Positions 59,368-64,000 of a DNA stretch of 64,000 bases are shown here, piece after piece. Both the position numbers and the translations under genes were made by a program. A model generated the notes under the pieces. It did not search any database and was not told the origin of the DNA. It saw nothing but the letters and a program-made list of their open reading frames with translations. Origin of the DNA: Gammaproteobacteria bacterium RIFOXYD12_FULL_61_37 (GTDB taxonomy: Bacteria; Pseudomonadota; Gammaproteobacteria; Chromatiales; Chromatiaceae); NCBI GenBank assembly GCA_001801995.1, contig MGZB01000015.1, forward strand, positions 23,383 to 87,382, read 5' to 3'. Within the stretch, counting starts at the first letter, position 1. The number at the start of each line of letters is the position of its first letter.

Positions 59368-60333
59368 TCAGGGTTTCCGGGGGTCTTTGCCGTTGCAGGG
59401 ACGTTTCTTCAACGACTGTCCGGGTCCCGGCTTAAGTCCGAGGTCAGCGGCGGAAAGCGTCTCTTGATCGCTGACGAACTCGATCCAGAATCGCTCCTTG
59501 TCGGCCACCTTGGGTTCGATAATGGCTTCGAAGCCAAGCCCCTTTGCCTGGTAGACCCTTTTCGCGGCATTTGCGCGTTGCGAGAACATACCCATGGAGA
59601 TGGCATTCTGGTCCTCGCCCCGGCTGATCCGCCAGATATCGGTGATCCCTGCCGCCAGGACTCGCTGTTCCAAGGCGCGCGATTCCTCCTCGGTCTTGGC
59701 TGTTCTGATCAAGACCCGGAAGCCTTCGGTGAGCTTTGTTCCTTCCTGACGGATATCCTGGTCACTCGTCTTCTCCTTCAGGCGCGCCATGATGCCTATG
59801 GCAGCGAGCCGCTCCTCCAGGGGGCCGAAGCTATAGCAGCTCGGTTTGGCGGATTCGGTCTTGACGGCGACAGGTTCCGGTTCTTTTGGCGCCGGTTCGG
59901 GTGTTTGCACCGCTACCGGCTGTGCCGCTTCGGGATGCGCCGGAGCGCTGGGGGTTGCCGTCGGCAGCTGCACCTCGGTCTTTACCTGCCGGGATGGCTC
60001 GGAAATCGACTGGGTGACTGCGCCCCCGGTTTTCGGCGGCTCAGGTGCCTGATGCATCACAGCAGGCTGCGGTGCGGATGCGGAGCTGGCCGGATTTTCA
60101 GCCTGCGCCGGTTTGGCGGCGGGGATCTGGGCAGCCTCGGCAGGCCTGGCCGCCGCAACTTCGGGCTCCGTAGGCACAGAGGCCGGTGCTGGGTTTTTTT
60201 TCACCTCGGACAGGAGCTTGAGATCACCACCAGCCTGGGGAGGCCGATTTTTCGCATCTTCAGGCTCGTTGAGCACCCAGACGAGCAGCGCCAGATTGGC
60301 CGCCAGGAGCACGGCCACGATCATTCGTATCAT
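59368..60333 (-). CDS. SPOR-domain-like inner-membrane protein
   Basis: 321 aa. One N-terminal helix (MIVAVLLAANLALLVWVL) is followed by a long Pro/Ala/Glu-rich linker (about 25-165). The C-terminal region (SCYSFGPLEERLAAIGIMARLKEKT, RVLIRTAKTEEESRALEQRVLAAG, ISMGMFSQRANAAKRVYQAKGLGFEA) fits SPOR, which binds denuded glycan. It may act in cell division or envelope maintenance. Its start overlaps the coaX stop, so it is co-transcribed with birA-coaX. Confidence 0.83.
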   Translation of the reverse strand: MIRMIVAVLLAANLALLVWVLNEPEDAKNRPPQAGGDLKLLSEVKKNPAPASVPTEPEVAAARPAEAAQIPAAKPAQAENPASSASAPQPAVMHQAPEPPKTGGAVTQSISEPSRQVKTEVQLPTATPSAPAHPEAAQPVAVQTPEPAPKEPEPVAVKTESAKPSCYSFGPLEERLAAIGIMARLKEKTSDQDIRQEGTKLTEGFRVLIRTAKTEEESRALEQRVLAAGITDIWRISRGEDQNAISMGMFSQRANAAKRVYQAKGLGFEAIIEPKVADKERFWIEFVSDQETLSAADLGLKPGPGQSLKKRPCNGKDPRKP

Positions 60334-61091
60334 TGCTTTGCCACCAACAACTCGGCTATCCGATTCAGACCGTCCATCACCAGTTCGCCGATTATCTCAA
60401 AATCGAGAGAAATCATGGAGGCCAGTCTATCCGCATCGCCCCCGGTAAGCACCCATCTTATGCCGCGCAGTGTCTCTTGTGTGGAGGCGATCCGGGCGGC
60501 GGTCTCGATGGCGCCCGCGACGGCCGCCAGGCCGCCGTTGGCGATGGCCTCCGCCGTGCCGGTTCCAAAGGTCAGGGTTGGGGCAAGTTCCCCGAAATCA
60601 GGAATAGCCGTGTTGGCGCGCAGGCAGCGAGGATAGAGGGCCAAGCCAGGCAGTATCCAGCCGCCTTGGTGAATGCCGAGCCGATCCACCAAGTCGATGG
60701 TAACGGCCGTTCCGGCATCGACGATGCCGACCGGCCCCCGGCAATGGTGGTAGGCGGCGATCAGGGCCAGCCAGCGATCGACCCCGAGCCGCTCGGGCTG
60801 CCGGTAGCCGTTGGTGACACCGAGACACTGTGCCTCGCTTTGAATAAAGTCTGGGCTGACCTTCCAGGTGGCCTCAATCCAGCGCCTCAACACTCCATTG
60901 ATCGCGCCGGATGCGACGCTGGCGATCAATATCCGGCCAGGGACAGGGTTGGGCGGCCAAGCCTTGCTCAATAGATCCGGCACCCGGTCGGGGCTGTAAG
61001 GTTCCGAATGCAGGACACCCCGTGCCCCGCCCTGGAGCAGGGTCCATTTCAGCCGGCTGTTGCCCATGTCCACCAGGAGGGTCGTTGTCAT
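60330..61091 (-). CDS. coaX: Type III pantothenate kinase
   Basis: 253 aa. It phosphorylates pantothenate in the first step of CoA synthesis. The ATP-binding start is LLVDMGNSRLKWTLL; LGVDRWLALIAAYH, GIVDAGTAVTIDLVD and GWILPGLALYPRCL follow, as in CoaX. It lies 7 bp after birA and is part of a birA-coaX-SPOR operon, an order known in Pseudomonas and relatives. Confidence 0.95.
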   Translation of the reverse strand: MTTTLLVDMGNSRLKWTLLQGGARGVLHSEPYSPDRVPDLLSKAWPPNPVPGRILIASVASGAINGVLRRWIEATWKVSPDFIQSEAQCLGVTNGYRQPERLGVDRWLALIAAYHHCRGPVGIVDAGTAVTIDLVDRLGIHQGGWILPGLALYPRCLRANTAIPDFGELAPTLTFGTGTAEAIANGGLAAVAGAIETAARIASTQETLRGIRWVLTGGDADRLASMISLDFEIIGELVMDGLNRIAELLVAKQ

Positions 61092-61098
61092 CGTATTT

Positions 61099-62070
61099 TT
61101 AGCAGCCTCGCAGGGAGATCTCTCCCCCGTGGAAACGTTCCAACCCCCTTCCGGTATGCAAGAGCAGCGACCCGTCCCCGGCTATGCCGGCGCAGCGTCC
61201 CTGGATACGCTCATCGCCCCGCAAGAGCGCCACCTCACGACCCAGGAAGTGATCAAGACGCTTCCAGCGGGCAAGAAAGGGCTCCAGGCCAAGGGTCTCG
61301 TACTGGGTCAGGCCATTGACAAGCGCCTTGATGAGAAGCCCCGCCAACAAGGAACGGGCGGGAGGCCGGCCCAGGGCGCTGAGATCAACCCAGGGCTGGC
61401 CGATGTTCTGCCCGGCCCCGGCCGGCATGCGAACGTTGAGGCCCAGTCCTGCCACCAGACTACTGGGACCCTCGTTCTCTCCGGCCATCTGGATCAAAAT
61501 CCCCCCTAGCTTGCCCGCTTCATGGACAAGGTCATTGGGCCATTTCAGCCCAACCCCCTCGAAACCCAGCTCTCGCAAGGTCTCGGCCACGACAACGCCC
61601 AACGCCAGACTCAGGCCGCCGAGCTGGTGGGGGGGTCGTGACGAGCGCCACGACAGGGAGAGATAGATATTCGCCGCGAAGGGTGAGAACCAATTCCGGC
61701 CGCGCCTGCCCTGCCCTTGCGTCTGCTGCTCCGCCAGGCAGACCTGGAGGCCCGTGGCCGCGCCGGAGAGATTCCCCATCAGGTGGCGGTTGGTGGAATC
61801 GATACTGGCATGGATCTCCAGCGCCCGAATCCGGCGCTGAATCTCGGCGGGGATCTGGTGCAATATGACCGCCTCATCCAGCAGGTCCAGGGGTTGCGCC
61901 AGTTTGTAGCCCTTGCCTCTGACGGCGAAGACCTTCAAGCCCCAAGCGCACTCCATGCTCTGGATCTGCTTCCAGATCGCGGTCCGGCTGATCCCGATCC
62001 GGCCGGCCAGCGACTCGCCGGAGTGGAAGCACCCATCGGCCAGGGTCTGGATCAGGAGAGGTGCAACCAT
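61099..62070 (-). CDS. birA: Bifunctional biotin-[acetyl-CoA-carboxylase] ligase / repressor
   Basis: 323 aa. An N-terminal winged helix (FHSGESLAGRIGISRTAIWKQIQSM) precedes the ligase core with AEQQTQGQGRRGRNWFSPFAANIYLS (biotinyl-AMP loop) and VGLKWPNDLVHEAGKLGGILIQM. The short C-terminal domain holds GRCAGIAGDGSLLL. The helix-turn-helix implies biotin-operon repression as in E. coli. The start overlaps the M61 gene end by 19 bases. Confidence 0.95.
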   Translation of the reverse strand: MVAPLLIQTLADGCFHSGESLAGRIGISRTAIWKQIQSMECAWGLKVFAVRGKGYKLAQPLDLLDEAVILHQIPAEIQRRIRALEIHASIDSTNRHLMGNLSGAATGLQVCLAEQQTQGQGRRGRNWFSPFAANIYLSLSWRSSRPPHQLGGLSLALGVVVAETLRELGFEGVGLKWPNDLVHEAGKLGGILIQMAGENEGPSSLVAGLGLNVRMPAGAGQNIGQPWVDLSALGRPPARSLLAGLLIKALVNGLTQYETLGLEPFLARWKRLDHFLGREVALLRGDERIQGRCAGIAGDGSLLLHTGRGLERFHGGEISLRGC

Positions 62071-63881
62071 GTGTTGCGCGCTCGCTTACAGGCATCTGAT
62101 GCATCAGGGTCAAGCCAGATCTCGGCAACGAAAGGGTGGCCGGGGTGAGGGGTGAAACGGCCCAGGCGAAGCTCGTCGCCCCGGAAGAAGTGGATGGGGA
62201 CCTCCTGGAGAGAGGCGACACGCCGCAAAGCCTCGTCAAAACCGGCCTGTTCCAGTTTGAAGCCGTTCAGGGCGATGAGGACATCCCCTGAGGAGAGACC
62301 GGCCTCAGCGGCGGGGCTTCCGGAATAGACATTGAGCACCTCGGCCCCCAGGACATGGTTCCTGAGATTGACGCCCAGCCAGGGCGGGGGGTTCTGTTGT
62401 GTTGGGGCCGAGTCCAGAAAGCCCCCCTTGTCCTGAAGCCTTCGCGGCGGACGGAGCCGGAAACGCACACCAACCGAGGCCAGCAACTCCGCCAGCCTGG
62501 CGTCGATCTCCTCTGTGGTATGGACCAGGGAGTGGAGCAGATCGCCCAAATCGATACCAACGGCCCGTTCGATAATGCCTGGCATGGCGTCCTCCGGGAT
62601 GCCGATGCCCGGCTTGCCGTAGTGGCACCAGAGGTAACGCATGACGTGATCGAAGCTGAACTCACCGCCGGTCTCTGCACGGATGGCCAGATCCAGCATC
62701 ATCACCAGGATGCCGCCCTTGACGTAGTAACTGACAATGGCGTTGGGCGCGTTCTCGTCCTGCTGGTAGAACTTGGTCCAGGCATCGAAACTGGAATCAG
62801 CGACCGACTGGTGCAGGCGGCCCCAGCCTTTGTAGTAGCGGGTGAGATTCTGGGCCAACATATCCAGATAGGCAGACTCATCGACCACCTCGGCCCGGAC
62901 CAAGGCCAATTCATCATAATAGGAGGTAATCCCCTCCACGACCCAGAGCAGCTCGGAATGAACCTCCCGCGACAGGTCAGGATCGCGGTATTGTTCGGGG
63001 AAGATGCGCTTGCCGTTCCAGAGGTGGAAGTACTCGTGGCTACAGAGGGCGAGAAACTGGCGGTAGCCCTCGCTGGGCTTGGCCTTGTCGGGGTTTTCCA
63101 GATCGGCGCGGGAGCAGATCAGGCTGGAGGAGTTACGGTGCTCAAGCCCGCCGTAGCCGTTACCAACCAGTTGCAGGAGAAAGAGATATTGATCATCGAG
63201 GGGCAATTCGCCGAAGAGAGCCACCTGGGCGCTGCAAATCGACTTCAGTGCCTGGGTGATTTCTTGAAGATCACCGGGGTGACGGCCTGAAACCACCAGC
63301 CGATGGGGCACACCTGCAACGGAGAAGAGACTGGTGCAGGCATGCCCCATCTCCACGGGGCAATCGATCAATTGGGCGTAATCGACGGCCCCATAACGCC
63401 CGTAGCCCTCCGGGCCGGTCTCGATGGCAGGCAGGGCCGTATAAACCCGCCAATCGGCAAAGGCATCACCCTCGGGCCTGATCAGTTCCAGTTCATAGGA
63501 CGCATCGGAATCCCACTCGGGACGGAGCAAAAGGGTCGGACCGTTGAAATAGGCATGGGTACCGTCGAGGTGGGCGCCACGCACAGACATGTCGCATGCG
63601 TAGACCAGATAGCTCAACTCAAACCCAGTCCCGCCGTTATGAACGCACCAGCGCTGCTTGTCGAGTTTTGCACAGACCAGGGAAGCACACCCGTCACTGG
63701 CGGACAGCTCGACGATATGGCGGGCGAAATCGCGAATTTTATAGGAACCCGGTATCCAGGCAGGCAGGCTCAGTATCGTCTTTTCCCGGAGATTCGGCGG
63801 TACGTCCAGGCGGACGCGGAAAAGGTGTTCCGCCACCGACTGAATAGAGACTTGATAACGGTAAATCGTCATGTCAGGCAT
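62052..63881 (-). CDS. M61 family metallopeptidase with PDZ domain
   Basis: 609 aa, resembling glycyl aminopeptidases. A beta-rich N-terminal domain (PAWIPGSYKIRDFARHI) is followed by the zinc site HEYFHLWNGKRIFP near residue 280. EGITSYYDELALVRA and a C-terminal PDZ domain (PWLGVNLRNH ... AGLSSGDVLIALNGF) follow. No signal peptide is evident, so it is cytoplasmic. ATG 63,881 lies immediately beside the rRNA terminator T-run; ATG 63,872 is an alternative. Neither has a clear Shine-Dalgarno. Confidence 0.93.
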   Translation of the reverse strand: MPDMTIYRYQVSIQSVAEHLFRVRLDVPPNLREKTILSLPAWIPGSYKIRDFARHIVELSASDGCASLVCAKLDKQRWCVHNGGTGFELSYLVYACDMSVRGAHLDGTHAYFNGPTLLLRPEWDSDASYELELIRPEGDAFADWRVYTALPAIETGPEGYGRYGAVDYAQLIDCPVEMGHACTSLFSVAGVPHRLVVSGRHPGDLQEITQALKSICSAQVALFGELPLDDQYLFLLQLVGNGYGGLEHRNSSSLICSRADLENPDKAKPSEGYRQFLALCSHEYFHLWNGKRIFPEQYRDPDLSREVHSELLWVVEGITSYYDELALVRAEVVDESAYLDMLAQNLTRYYKGWGRLHQSVADSSFDAWTKFYQQDENAPNAIVSYYVKGGILVMMLDLAIRAETGGEFSFDHVMRYLWCHYGKPGIGIPEDAMPGIIERAVGIDLGDLLHSLVHTTEEIDARLAELLASVGVRFRLRPPRRLQDKGGFLDSAPTQQNPPPWLGVNLRNHVLGAEVLNVYSGSPAAEAGLSSGDVLIALNGFKLEQAGFDEALRRVASLQEVPIHFFRGDELRLGRFTPHPGHPFVAEIWLDPDASDACKRARNTWLHLS

Positions 63882-63883
63882 AT

Positions 63884-63914
63884 AAAAAAACCCCTGCTGA
63901 TCGTATCAGCAGGG
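63884..63914 (-). terminator. rRNA operon terminator
   Basis: Minus strand AAACCCCTGCTGAT, loop, ATCAGCAGGGG followed by TTTTTTT. It ends the operon whose last gene is the 5S rRNA. Confidence 0.92.
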
Positions 63915-63928
63915 GTTTAGTGATAAAA

Positions 63929-64000
63929 GCCTGGCAGTGTCCTACTCTCACATGGGGAGGCCCCACACTACCATCGGCGCTGAGTCGTTTCACTTCCGAG
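63929..64000 (-). rRNA. rrf: 5S ribosomal RNA (3' part)
   Basis: The plus strand reads GCCTGGCAGTGTCCTACTCT, then CATGGGGAGGCCCCACACTA and CCATCGGCGCTGAGTCG. This is the reverse complement of the 3' two-thirds of bacterial 5S rRNA. The 5' end and the rest of the operon lie beyond the right edge. Confidence 0.95.

Overview
The window reads as a contiguous piece of a GC-rich (roughly 60-65% by eye) gammaproteobacterial chromosome. The evidence is the gene neighbourhoods: pilS-pilR, recA-recX, scpA-scpB, an E. coli-type murB, surE-pcm-nlpD-rpoS, rdgC, rluF and dbpA. The high load of short palindromic and MITE-like intergenic repeats resembles environmental, often sulfur-oxidising, lineages such as Chromatiales or Thiotrichales. 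I cannot name a species from the sequence alone.

Layout: 1-5.9 kb holds the tail of a PP0621-type zinc protein, the PilS/PilR pair and a GCS2-like ligase with an M14 aspartoacylase-like enzyme. 6-23.3 kb is housekeeping, mostly on the minus strand: an OapA-type LysM protein, recX, recA, thpR, a pncC/CinA-C gene, scpB, scpA, trpS, a site-2 protease, YciO and a PHP phosphoesterase. Two methyltransferase/murB and acyltransferase genes on the plus strand follow, then a Nudix hydrolase, a phosphoribosyltransferase, a CDGSH protein, an MFS carrier, aroC and rdgC. 23.3-27.8 kb has an orphan norE/norF-like pair with an unknown partner, a Gly-rich exported protein, glycerate kinase and an exported EndoU-like protein. 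27.8-29.5 kb is a scar region with a higB toxin remnant, an AT-rich membrane ORF, a truncated ORF and several repeats.

29.5-34.7 kb is a signalling operon: a FIST sensor, a hybrid histidine kinase with Hpt domain, and a GGDEF response regulator. It resembles NosP/NahK nitric-oxide circuits. 34.7-41.5 kb carries hom, alaC, rpoS, nlpD, pcm, surE and smr. The smr gene carries an in-frame palindromic repeat. 41.6-48.4 kb holds a large REC-PAS-GGDEF-EAL protein, dbpA, rluF and a DUF2971 gene that lies exactly between two integron attC-like sites, with no integrase in view. 48.4-57.3 kb has a periplasmic MsrA-Trx-MsrB fusion, an RRM protein, rhlE, an L,D-transpeptidase, a HerA-like ATPase, amt with a probable sigma-54 promoter, and a PAP2 lipid phosphatase pair. 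57.4-64 kb has tRNA-Met, ychF, tRNA-Thr, a SPOR protein, coaX, birA, an M61 peptidase and the 3' part of a 5S rRNA whose operon continues past the right edge.

The most unusual items are the integrase-less cassette (46,985-47,971), the palindromic element translated in frame inside smr (41,040-41,105), the MsrA-Trx-MsrB domain order, the candidate NO-sensing operon, and the repeat-riddled island at 28-29.5 kb. All functions are inferred from sequence read by eye; no database search was run.
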